The position numbers and the translations under genes were made by a program. Shown one piece after another: positions 50,528-57,970 of a stretch of 64,000 nt of DNA; position 1 is the first letter of the stretch, and every line of letters begins with the position of its first letter. Under the pieces are notes generated by a model, which had not been told where the DNA came from, searched no databases, and was given only the letters and a program-made list of their open reading frames with translations. The stretch is from UBA1535 sp964371035 (lineage in GTDB: Bacteria; Bacillota; Clostridia; Tissierellales; Sedimentibacteraceae), in assembly GCA_964371035.1 (NCBI GenBank), contig CAYJLG010000009.1, forward strand, positions 1-64,000. Reading direction: 5' to 3'.

Positions 50528-51649
50528 TTGGGTAAATATAAAGTTTTAGTAGTCTTTGGTACTAGACCAGAGGCTGTAAAGATGGCACCTCTAATTAAAG
50601 AGTTGCAAAAAGAAAATGAAATAGACACTAAAGTGTGTGTTACTGGACAACATAGAGAAATGCTTGATCAGATGCTAAAAATATTTGAAATAGTACCTGA
50701 TTATGATTTAAATATTTTTAAAGCAGGGCAAACTTTATCAGAAGTGACAAACAAATCTTTAGTAGGCATAGAAAAAGTAATCAAAGAGTTTGAACCGGAT
50801 TTACTTTTGGTGCAGGGAGATACTACAGCAGTGTTTTCAGGTGCTTTGGCAGCTTTTTACAACGGAGTTAAAGTAGGACATGTAGAAGCAGGCTTAAGAA
50901 GTGGAAATATATATTCACCATTTCCAGAAGAGGCGAACAGAAAACTTACAGGTATATTGACGCACTTGCATTTTGCTCCTACAGAAACTTCAAAAGAAAA
51001 TTTACTAAAAGAAGGATATGATGATACAAATATCTTTGTCACAGGCAACACTTCTATAGATGCTTTGCACATGGTACTAGATAATTCATACAAGTTTGAA
51101 GACGAAGTTCTTAATAAAATAGATTTTGAAAATAAAAAAGTAATAGTAATGACAGCACATAGACGTGAAAATATAGGCGAATATATGGAAAATATTTTTG
51201 GCGCTGTTAGAGATGCAGTAGAAAAAAATGATGACGTAGAAATCATTTATCCTATGCATAAAAACCCTAAAGTTAGAGAAACCGCAATAGAATTGCTCGG
51301 CAACTCAAACAGAGTACATTTAATAGAACCACTTGATTATCTTCCGTTTACTAATTTGTTGAATAAGTGTTATATGGTAGTTACAGATTCTGGCGGAATT
51401 CAAGAAGAAGCTCCAGCGATGGGCAAACCTGTACTCGTAGTCAGAAAAGAAACTGAACGCCCTGAAGGCATAATTGCAGGCACTGCAAAACTTGTAGGCG
51501 TAGAAAAACAAATTATTTTTGATGAAATCAATAAATTGATTAACGATAGCGAAGAATACAAAAAAATGGCTAATGCAGTAAACCCTTACGGAGACGGCAC
51601 AGCCGCAAAAAAAATAGTTGAGGCCATAAAAAATCAAATAAAAATGTAA
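50528..51649 (+). CDS. mnaA: UDP-N-acetylglucosamine 2-epimerase (non-hydrolysing)
   Basis: A 373-aa protein with TTG as start codon after GGAGG. It begins VLVVFGTRPEAVKMAPLI and contains VTGQHREMLDQML, HVEAGLRSGN, VTAHRREN (as VMTAHRREN) and TDSGGIQEEAPAMGKPVLV, all typical of WecB/MnaA. It makes UDP-ManNAc from UDP-GlcNAc for linkage units of teichoic acid or for capsule. Two terminators in tandem close this unit. Confidence 0.96.
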   Translation: MGKYKVLVVFGTRPEAVKMAPLIKELQKENEIDTKVCVTGQHREMLDQMLKIFEIVPDYDLNIFKAGQTLSEVTNKSLVGIEKVIKEFEPDLLLVQGDTTAVFSGALAAFYNGVKVGHVEAGLRSGNIYSPFPEEANRKLTGILTHLHFAPTETSKENLLKEGYDDTNIFVTGNTSIDALHMVLDNSYKFEDEVLNKIDFENKKVIVMTAHRRENIGEYMENIFGAVRDAVEKNDDVEIIYPMHKNPKVRETAIELLGNSNRVHLIEPLDYLPFTNLLNKCYMVVTDSGGIQEEAPAMGKPVLVVRKETERPEGIIAGTAKLVGVEKQIIFDEINKLINDSEEYKKMANAVNPYGDGTAAKKIVEAIKNQIKM

Positions 51650-51680
51650 ATGAATATGGATTTGTAAATGTTCAAAAGAT

Positions 51681-51719
51681 GGGCTATATCACAATAAATT
51701 TGCGATATAGCCCCTTTTT
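51681..51719 (+). terminator. Terminator after mnaA (first of two)
   Basis: GGGCTATATC (51681-51690) pairs with GATATAGCCC (51704-51713), then T5. Confidence 0.9.
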
Positions 51720-51730
51720 AAATTATTCAA

Positions 51731-51774
51731 AAAAATAACTATCGAGAAGTAAATTTTTCGATAGTTATTTTTTT
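51731..51774 (+). terminator. Terminator after mnaA (second of two)
   Basis: AAATAACTATCGA pairs with TCGATAGTTATTT, followed by more T residues. The A-run before it also allows use from the - strand. Confidence 0.85.
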
Positions 51775-51809
51775 ATCTGCATATAAATTTTATTAACTGC
51801 CAGAAATAG

Positions 51810-51823
51810 ACTGTGAATAGTAA
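51810..51823. repeat. Solo terminal repeat of the MITE-like family
   Basis: ACTGTGAATAGTAA, identical to the right ends at 19600 and 50447, with no other part of the element recognisable. Confidence 0.5.
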
Positions 51824-51863
51824 TCCATAGCTTGAAAAAAATAGAAAATATTCGAAAAAAATG

Positions 51864-51892
51864 TTGAAATGCATGGCCAAATGTGGTAAAAT
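51864..51892 (+). promoter_or_regulatory. Probable promoter of the Tad pilus operon
   Basis: TTGAAA (51864-51869), 17 bases, TAAAAT (51887-51892) with TGG just before the -10. The leader would be about 150 bases and includes the palindrome at 51995. Confidence 0.65.
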
Positions 51893-51994
51893 TTTAGAAT
51901 GAATTCTAAACTTGCGCGGAAAATGATTTTGCAGATAGAAAAAAGATGAGTTTTTTCAAGGTATATTTTTAAAATAGTTTATTGTACATAATAG

Positions 51995-52026
51995 AGATAT
52001 AAAAGCAAACCTTTGCTTTTATATCT
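51995..52026 (+). promoter_or_regulatory. Perfect 15-bp palindrome in the Tad operon leader
   Basis: AGATATAAAAGCAAA, CC, TTTGCTTTTATATCT: 15-bp arms with only two bases between, ending about 7 bases before the ribosome site of the first gene. It is too tight-looped for a good terminator and has no T-run; it may be an operator or an mRNA hairpin controlling translation. Confidence 0.55.
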
Positions 52027-52046
52027 AGTTGAAAAGGATTAATAAC

Positions 52047-52724
52047 ATGAAATATAAATTTTATGGTAATAGTATACAAAATAAGCGACATTCAAATATG
52101 GATAGTTTACTTATAGAAAGCAAAACTATATCAGCACAAAACACACTCTTATCGGTAGTATGCGACGGGGTAGGCAGTTTAACGCAAGGTGGTGTTGCGG
52201 CGAAAATAGTCGTAAATATGCTACATAGTTGGTATAGTTCTTTGCTAAATTTAGACATGTGTGGATTGAAATTAAGAGACGAAGTCTTAAAGATAAATGA
52301 TTATATAATTGAATATTCCCAAAAAGCTGAAATAAAAACAGCTACGACGTTAACAGCATTATTGATTGCAAATAATAAGTATTATATTGTGCATTTAGGT
52401 GATAGTAGAGCATATTACTATGATAAACGGTTTCATTGTCTAACGGAAGATGATACAAATGATACAGGAAAGTTAACTCAATACATAGGAAAAGAAGAAA
52501 TTATACCTCAATATTTTGAAGATGAAATAGAAAGAGCGCATTGTTTTTTGTTATGCACTGACGGACTTATAAAAAAAATGGATTTGAATAATATGACAGC
52601 AATAATTTCATTTAAAAACGAAAAGAGGATCAAATCTTCGATGGAAAAGCTTATGGAGCAAGCAGTTGAAAATGGAGAAAATGATAACATAACAGTTGCG
52701 TTCATTAAAATTGAAAATATATAA
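52047..52724 (+). CDS. PP2C-family serine/threonine phosphatase of the Tad locus
   Basis: The ATG at 52047 has AAAAGGA 8 bases upstream; a TTG at 52029 overlaps that site region. The 225-aa protein has PPM metal motifs VVCDGVGSLTQGG (the usual DGMGG loop), TLTALLIANNKYYIVHLGDS, LLCTDGL and GENDNITVAFI. It removes phosphate from Ser/Thr of target proteins in the cytoplasm. It is the first gene of the pilus operon, whose last visible gene looks like an FHA-type phosphothreonine-binding protein, so reversible phosphorylation may control the pilus. No kinase is visible in the window. Confidence 0.85.
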   Translation: MKYKFYGNSIQNKRHSNMDSLLIESKTISAQNTLLSVVCDGVGSLTQGGVAAKIVVNMLHSWYSSLLNLDMCGLKLRDEVLKINDYIIEYSQKAEIKTATTLTALLIANNKYYIVHLGDSRAYYYDKRFHCLTEDDTNDTGKLTQYIGKEEIIPQYFEDEIERAHCFLLCTDGLIKKMDLNNMTAIISFKNEKRIKSSMEKLMEQAVENGENDNITVAFIKIENI

Positions 52725-52751
52725 AAATTTAAATAAGTAGGGAGTTTTGTT

Positions 52752-53756
52752 ATGAAAGCTAAGCTAATAATTGTCAGCAAAGATAAGGATTATATTAAAC
52801 ATTTTTCAGATGTATTAGCCGAAAACCACGTAGAATCATTTGACATAAAAATAATGTCTGATTTAAATGACATAGACGATTTGGTTAATCAAAATATTTT
52901 TGATGCAGCACTAATAGAAGAAAATTTAATTTCAAAAAGTTCAACATCATACGAATATACCGATGATTTTATTTTAATTGAGCGGATTTCCTACAAAGAA
53001 AGTGGCTCGAAACAAACAATAGGAAAATACCAAAGAATTTCCTCTATTGCAGGAGAAATTTTAGGTGTTTGTTCAAAGCTTAGCTTAAAAATGGCAAAAG
53101 ATAAAAATGAAAAAATAACAGCCGTTTGGTCGCCATGTGGCGGAGTAGGTAAAACATCTGTGGCTCTTGGTTATGCGTCCAGAAAATCACTTCAAGGGAA
53201 GAATGTTATATATCTATGCCTTGAAAATTTTTCAAGTGTATCAACCTATTTTGATGATACCGGGAAGAGTATAAGCACAGCACTCGAAAAATTATTGGAT
53301 AAAACGGAAGAAAACATCACGGTAGCATTAAAAAGTATAAAACTAACAGATAGTTCAACAAATATATCATATTTTTGCCCACCTAATAACTATAAAGATA
53401 TGAATGTACTAGGAAAAGAAAATATTAAAAAGCTATGCACGGCGTGTGCGATGATTGCCGATGAAATTGTTATTGATATAAGCAGTAATTTTGATGAAAA
53501 AACAGAAGAAATCTTTAAACTGTCAGATGAGATTTATTTAGTTTGTGATGGAACTGAAAATTCTAATACGAAAGTGTTACAATTCACTACTCAAAATGAT
53601 ATATGGCAAAACATCAAATCAAAATGTACCTTGATAAACAACAAGGATTCGGATAATAGTTCTTTAGCTGCTATTAAAAAAATTAATTTGCCAATAGTAA
53701 AAAACAAAAGGACCAAAGAGGTATATAAGACCTTGTCAACATACAATTTTAATTAG
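52752..53756 (+). CDS. tadZ: TadZ/CpaE-like pilus-localisation ATPase
   Basis: A 334-aa protein. Residues 1-105 look like an atypical receiver domain (MKAKLIIVSKDKDYIKHF start, no phospho-Asp recognised). Residues 120-334 form a MinD/ParA-type P-loop domain with a deviant Walker A, CGGVGKTS (129-136), where the first signature Lys is Cys. TadZ proteins place the Tad machine at a cell site. AGGGAG precedes the ATG; tadA follows after 15 bases. Confidence 0.85.
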   Translation: MKAKLIIVSKDKDYIKHFSDVLAENHVESFDIKIMSDLNDIDDLVNQNIFDAALIEENLISKSSTSYEYTDDFILIERISYKESGSKQTIGKYQRISSIAGEILGVCSKLSLKMAKDKNEKITAVWSPCGGVGKTSVALGYASRKSLQGKNVIYLCLENFSSVSTYFDDTGKSISTALEKLLDKTEENITVALKSIKLTDSSTNISYFCPPNNYKDMNVLGKENIKKLCTACAMIADEIVIDISSNFDEKTEEIFKLSDEIYLVCDGTENSNTKVLQFTTQNDIWQNIKSKCTLINNKDSDNSSLAAIKKINLPIVKNKRTKEVYKTLSTYNFN

Positions 53757-53771
53757 GAGAATAAGTGAACC

Positions 53772-55052
53772 ATGAGAGAAGAAACAAAAATAAGGATCAT
53801 AGGCGAACTTAGAAAAACGATACAAGATCTTCCAGAATTAACAGTATTGTCAGATGATCAAATAAAAGAGATTGCATCAGAAGAATTAAACAAAAAAACA
53901 GAGTGGGCTAAACTTAATGACTTTGAATTATCTTTAGAACTTAACTCTATGGATTTTTTAGAACGAAAAAATATTAAAGACGGCGTATTTGAAGCAATTA
54001 GAGGGTTAGGTGTATTAGGAAGAATTATTTTAGATAGTGACATAACAGAAGTTATGATAAACGGGCATGATAATATTTTTGTAGAAAAAAACGGTAGACT
54101 TTACAAGCTTGAAGATGGATTTGAAAATAAGCAAGAGCTTGAAACTATAATTACAAAATTTGTATCTTCTGCTGGTAGAGCTGTTAATGAAAGTGAACCT
54201 ATTGTTGATACAAGACTTGAAGATGGATCTCGTGTCAACGTAGTAATGCCCCCTGTTGCTCTAAATGGACCTATAGTGACAATAAGGCGATTTCCTAAAG
54301 AAGCGATGACTATAGAAAAGTTAATAAAGTTCGGTTCTCTTAGTAAAGAAATAGGCGAAGTGTTAGAACTGTTAGTAAAAGCTAAATATAATATATTTGT
54401 AAGTGGTGGTACAGGAAGTGGAAAAACTTCATTTCTAAACGCACTGTCGAACTTTATTCCAAGAGATGAGCGTATAATAACAATAGAGGATTCTGCTGAA
54501 CTACAAATAAAAAACATAGATAACATAGTCAGATTAGAAACCAAAAATGCAGGACCAGATGGTAAAGGAGCGATAACAATAAAAGATTTGATTAAATCTT
54601 CTTTACGTATGCGACCTGAAAGAGTAGTAGTAGGCGAGGTAAGAGGTGGCGAAGCACTTGACATGTTACAGGCCATGAATACAGGGCATGACGGCTCGCT
54701 GTCAACAGGACATGCTAACTCGACAAAAGATATGTTAAGTAGACTTGAAACCATGGTGTTGCAAGGTGCGGATGGCTTGCCCTTAGAAGCAATAAGACAA
54801 CAGATAGCATCGGGAATAGATATAATAATACATCTATCAAGACTAAGAGATAAAAGCAGAAAGACAATGGAAATATGTGAAATCGTAGGATATGATCAAA
54901 AAACAGGAACATATGAGCTTAATTACTTATATGAATTTATAGAATCAGATAAGAGCACAAAAGATAAAGTTATAGGTGAGCTTACAAGGACGAACAATAA
55001 AATGATACATACTGATAAACTTAAAAATGCAGGCATATATCAAGAAATTTAG
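53772..55052 (+). CDS. tadA: TadA/CpaF secretion ATPase
   Basis: A 426-aa protein with the CpaF N-terminal region and GLGVLGRIILDSDITEVMIN, NVVMPPVALNGPIVTIRRF, Walker A GGTGSGKTS (212-220), ITIEDSAELQI (Asp box) and RPERVVVGEVRGGEALDML (Walker B). It is the hexameric motor for pilus extension and, in some systems, retraction. GGAGA precedes the ATG. It is coupled to tadB at 9 bases. Confidence 0.96.
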   Translation: MREETKIRIIGELRKTIQDLPELTVLSDDQIKEIASEELNKKTEWAKLNDFELSLELNSMDFLERKNIKDGVFEAIRGLGVLGRIILDSDITEVMINGHDNIFVEKNGRLYKLEDGFENKQELETIITKFVSSAGRAVNESEPIVDTRLEDGSRVNVVMPPVALNGPIVTIRRFPKEAMTIEKLIKFGSLSKEIGEVLELLVKAKYNIFVSGGTGSGKTSFLNALSNFIPRDERIITIEDSAELQIKNIDNIVRLETKNAGPDGKGAITIKDLIKSSLRMRPERVVVGEVRGGEALDMLQAMNTGHDGSLSTGHANSTKDMLSRLETMVLQGADGLPLEAIRQQIASGIDIIIHLSRLRDKSRKTMEICEIVGYDQKTGTYELNYLYEFIESDKSTKDKVIGELTRTNNKMIHTDKLKNAGIYQEI

Positions 55053-55061
55053 GAGGACGAT

Positions 55062-55835
55062 ATGCGCGAATATTTGGACAAAAATAATGAACCGACAGAT
55101 TATTCAAAACCATATATAAATACTACAAATCACATTATAGCTTTTTTTATAGGATTTGTAGGCGGATTCGGAATATCTTTTGTATACTATGCCAACATCA
55201 TTATATCTATAATAGGTGGAATTATTGTAGGTATCATATATATACCTATTTATAAAAAAAACATAGTAAAAAAAAGAAAAGGGAAGCTAAGAGTACAATT
55301 TTATGAGCTATTAGAGTCATTATCTGTTTCTATGAGAGCAGGAAATCAAATCTTTAAAGCACTTGAAAGCGCGAGAAAAGATTTAGCATTAATATACTCG
55401 GAAGAAAGCGACATAATTGTTGAAATAGATCTAATACTTGCAAGATTTAAAAATTCAGTCACGATATCAGATTCTTTTACTGATTTAGCAAAAAGAAGTG
55501 AACTTGAAGATATAGAAAATTTTGCCTCATCATACAGCACGATAGCAGGAAAATCCAGTAGAGAAAATGAGATAGTAAAAGATATACAACAAATTATTTC
55601 AGACAAAATGGAAATGGAAATGGAGATGGAAACTCTTATGACCTCATCGAAGAATCAGTTATACATAATGTTTGTAATGCCCCCCTTGTTGCTCCTATAT
55701 ATGAACTATGGAACGGGTGGGTTTCTAGATGCCATTTATACTACAATTCCAGGGCGAGTAGTAGCAACTATAGGGCTGATTATTTACCTTGGCGCATTCT
55801 TTTTCGGCAACAAACTTTTAGATGTAGAAATGTAG
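55062..55835 (+). CDS. tadB: TadB-like pilus platform protein
   Basis: A 257-aa membrane protein of the T2SSF family. It has two N-terminal helices (about 25-65), a cytoplasmic part with FYELLESLSVSMRAGNQIFKAL and a C-terminal helix pair ending DVEM. It forms, with TadC, the inner-membrane platform the TadA motor acts on. AGGAGG precedes the ATG; tadC follows after 9 bases. The DKMEMEMEMETL stretch is a low-complexity repeat of no clear meaning. Confidence 0.9.
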   Translation: MREYLDKNNEPTDYSKPYINTTNHIIAFFIGFVGGFGISFVYYANIIISIIGGIIVGIIYIPIYKKNIVKKRKGKLRVQFYELLESLSVSMRAGNQIFKALESARKDLALIYSEESDIIVEIDLILARFKNSVTISDSFTDLAKRSELEDIENFASSYSTIAGKSSRENEIVKDIQQIISDKMEMEMEMETLMTSSKNQLYIMFVMPPLLLLYMNYGTGGFLDAIYTTIPGRVVATIGLIIYLGAFFFGNKLLDVEM

Positions 55836-55844
55836 GAGGGTAAA

Positions 55845-56894
55845 ATGTTTTTAATAATGATTATACCTACGATAGTTTTCGTGTTTTGGACAATCCTTAT
55901 GTTATCTGCTACGCAAGAAGATCTTGATGAATTAAGATATAACAAGATAGTTGATAATATACAGAAGATAAAAGAGCTTGAAATCAAATATGAAAAAACA
56001 ATGACAAATCAGGAATTGTTGAGTGGAATTAGTTTAAAACTAAATCAAATTTTTAATGGAAACGGCGAAAGTATACAAAAACAAATATCTAAACTTGAAA
56101 GACAAATAGATAACATTTCAGACGGAAACCTAAGAGGAGTAAGCATATTCGATATACCCGGTTATACTTTTTTTAGAAAATTTGATTTTATAAAAGACAT
56201 AGATTTTCGGAAAAATTTGCTTGCAAAATGTACGGAATATTATGGGCATAGACATGCAAGCTATAGAGTGAAACAAATATTTTCAAGAATTATTAATTAC
56301 AGCTTGTTCGGCTTTGTTCTTTGCATTCCGTTGGGTGTGATATTTACTGAAATTATTAATCAAACACAAGGACTCATGATCATGCTTATTGGACCTGCAT
56401 TTTTCATCTTGTTAGGGTACTCATACAGCAGCAGTTTAGATTCAAAAATAAAAAAAAGAAGATCATTAATAACTAGACAGTTTCCAAATGTAGTTTCAAA
56501 ATTAGCACTACTTGTAACCTCGGGAATGATTATAGACAGAGCATGGCAAGAAACTTCAAAGAGTGGTAGCGAAGGCTTATACAATGAAATGAGAGTTGTT
56601 ACCGAAGGTCTTAGCAATGGACTTAGTTACGAGATAGCATTTACTGAATTCATAAAAAAATGCAACACCAAAGAAACAGCTAAATTAGCTTCTTCCATAA
56701 TTCAAGGCATGTCAAAAGGAAATGCAGAGATAGGTGAACTTTTAAAAGGTATGTCTAAAGATGCTTGGGCGGAAAGAAAACACAATGCAAAAAGGGACGC
56801 AGAAACCGCAAACGGGAAACTATTAATTCCGATCATGGTGTTATTCGTAGACATACTTATCATGATAATGCTACCTGTATTTATGAGTTTATAA
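55845..56894 (+). CDS. tadC: TadC-like pilus platform protein
   Basis: A 349-aa T2SSF-family protein with an N-terminal helix, a charged coiled segment (20-110), a central pair of helices (about 150-185) and a C-terminal helix LIPIMVLFVDILIMIMLPV. Conserved RQFPNVVSKLALLVTSGMII and SSIIQGMSKGNAEIGELL match TadC. It partners TadB. A weak hairpin and T-run follow before the pilin gene. Confidence 0.9.
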   Translation: MFLIMIIPTIVFVFWTILMLSATQEDLDELRYNKIVDNIQKIKELEIKYEKTMTNQELLSGISLKLNQIFNGNGESIQKQISKLERQIDNISDGNLRGVSIFDIPGYTFFRKFDFIKDIDFRKNLLAKCTEYYGHRHASYRVKQIFSRIINYSLFGFVLCIPLGVIFTEIINQTQGLMIMLIGPAFFILLGYSYSSSLDSKIKKRRSLITRQFPNVVSKLALLVTSGMIIDRAWQETSKSGSEGLYNEMRVVTEGLSNGLSYEIAFTEFIKKCNTKETAKLASSIIQGMSKGNAEIGELLKGMSKDAWAERKHNAKRDAETANGKLLIPIMVLFVDILIMIMLPVFMSL

Positions 56895-56942
56895 AACAGA
56901 AATCATTTAAGTACTGTAGAAAAATTACAAGTTGTTAAAAAT

Positions 56943-56963
56943 CTTGCATTTATGCAAGTTTTT
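56943..56963 (+). terminator. Intra-operon attenuator-like hairpin before the pilin gene
   Basis: CTTGCA-TTTA-TGCAAG then TTTTT. A second small hairpin GCGT-GCAA-ACGC follows. It may terminate some transcripts, or protect a processed mRNA end so that the pilin is made in excess. Confidence 0.5.
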
Positions 56964-57002
56964 GCGTGCAAACGCTTAAATTTTTAGAAAGGAGGGATTG
57001 AG

Positions 57003-57236
57003 ATGTTTAATAAAATCAAAGAATTAACTTCAAAAATGCATATTAAATTCTTAAACTTTAAAAATGATGAAAAAGGTATGGAAGTTATTCAAGTAGTTAT
57101 GCTTGTGATGGTAGGTGTAGTAATTATATCTGCTGTATGGGCTGCTATGAATGGACTTTTAGAAGAATGGTGGGATATTATATTCGGAAATTCAGATGCA
57201 CAAGAATCCAACTATAATGACAATAATGGAGGTTGA
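57003..57236 (+). CDS. flp: Flp-type major pilin candidate
   Basis: A 77-aa protein. A long basic leader (1-25) ends in DEKG, the prepilin peptidase site, followed by MEVIQVVMLVMVGVVIISAV, one hydrophobic helix. A short acidic tail rich in Asn and Asp ends the protein. The usual Glu at +5 is absent; Glu is at +2 after the cut. AAAGGAGGG, the strongest ribosome site in the operon, precedes the ATG, as expected of an abundant subunit. Position directly after tadC and before TadE-like genes supports the call. Confidence 0.8.
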   Translation: MFNKIKELTSKMHIKFLNFKNDEKGMEVIQVVMLVMVGVVIISAVWAAMNGLLEEWWDIIFGNSDAQESNYNDNNGG

Positions 57237-57276
57237 TTTTCAAAACAACAATAATAGTTATAAGGTGGTGACTTCA

Positions 57277-57960
57277 ATGAAACAAATCTATAAAAATGAA
57301 AATGGATATGCAGCTGTTGAAGCCGCTATCCTTTTTCCTATTATTTTTATGATTTTTTTTGCTATCATTATGCTTTCTATGTATCTACCTACAAGAGCGG
57401 TATTGCAACATGCTACACAATACACCACAAATGTATTAGCAACCGAAAACAGTGATACTTGGATAAAGTATGATGAAAATTCAGATGAATATGTGTATCT
57501 AAAAAAATCAGATTTAACAAATGTATATGTAAGCTTCTTTGGAGAAGATTTAGCTGGAGCATTCAATAATTTGACAAGTGGAAATTCAACAAATAAGACT
57601 TCACAAAATAAAGCAAAAATTATAGTTCAAAAAAAATATGATGAAGCACCTACCTTCAAATATGGGGAGTTAGATGTAGAGTTCACAATGTTGAACTATT
57701 TGATATATAAAGAAATTATTGTAACTGCAACAAATACAATACCTATACCATTGGATTTTTCATTTATAGGATTTCCAAAAGAAATAAAACTAACGGTTAC
57801 ATCTATAGCAACAGTTCAAGACGGAGATGAATTTTTGAGAAACATTGATATTGCTGTAGATGTTGCTAAGACAATAGACGATAAATTAGGAATTAGTGAA
57901 ATGTTAAAAGGTGTTAAAGATTTTAGTGACGGAGTAGGAGATTTTTTAGGTTGGAATTAA
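57277..57960 (+). CDS. TadE-like minor pseudopilin
   Basis: The ATG at 57277 follows AAGGTGGTG; a longer frame from 57196 overlaps the pilin gene and has no site. The 227-aa protein has a prepilin leader KNENG, then YAAVEAAILFPIIFMIFFAI with Glu at +5 as in TadE proteins. The rest is a strand-rich outer domain with little similarity to known folds. It probably starts or caps the pilus. tadG-like follows after 10 bases. Confidence 0.82.
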   Translation: MKQIYKNENGYAAVEAAILFPIIFMIFFAIIMLSMYLPTRAVLQHATQYTTNVLATENSDTWIKYDENSDEYVYLKKSDLTNVYVSFFGEDLAGAFNNLTSGNSTNKTSQNKAKIIVQKKYDEAPTFKYGELDVEFTMLNYLIYKEIIVTATNTIPIPLDFSFIGFPKEIKLTVTSIATVQDGDEFLRNIDIAVDVAKTIDDKLGISEMLKGVKDFSDGVGDFLGWN

Positions 57961-57970
57961 GGAGAAGAGT

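Noticed and set aside
54101..54754. Long antisense open frame (217 aa) opposite tadA
   Set aside because: It mirrors the codons of a highly conserved ATPase gene, shows no ribosome site and no family resemblance.
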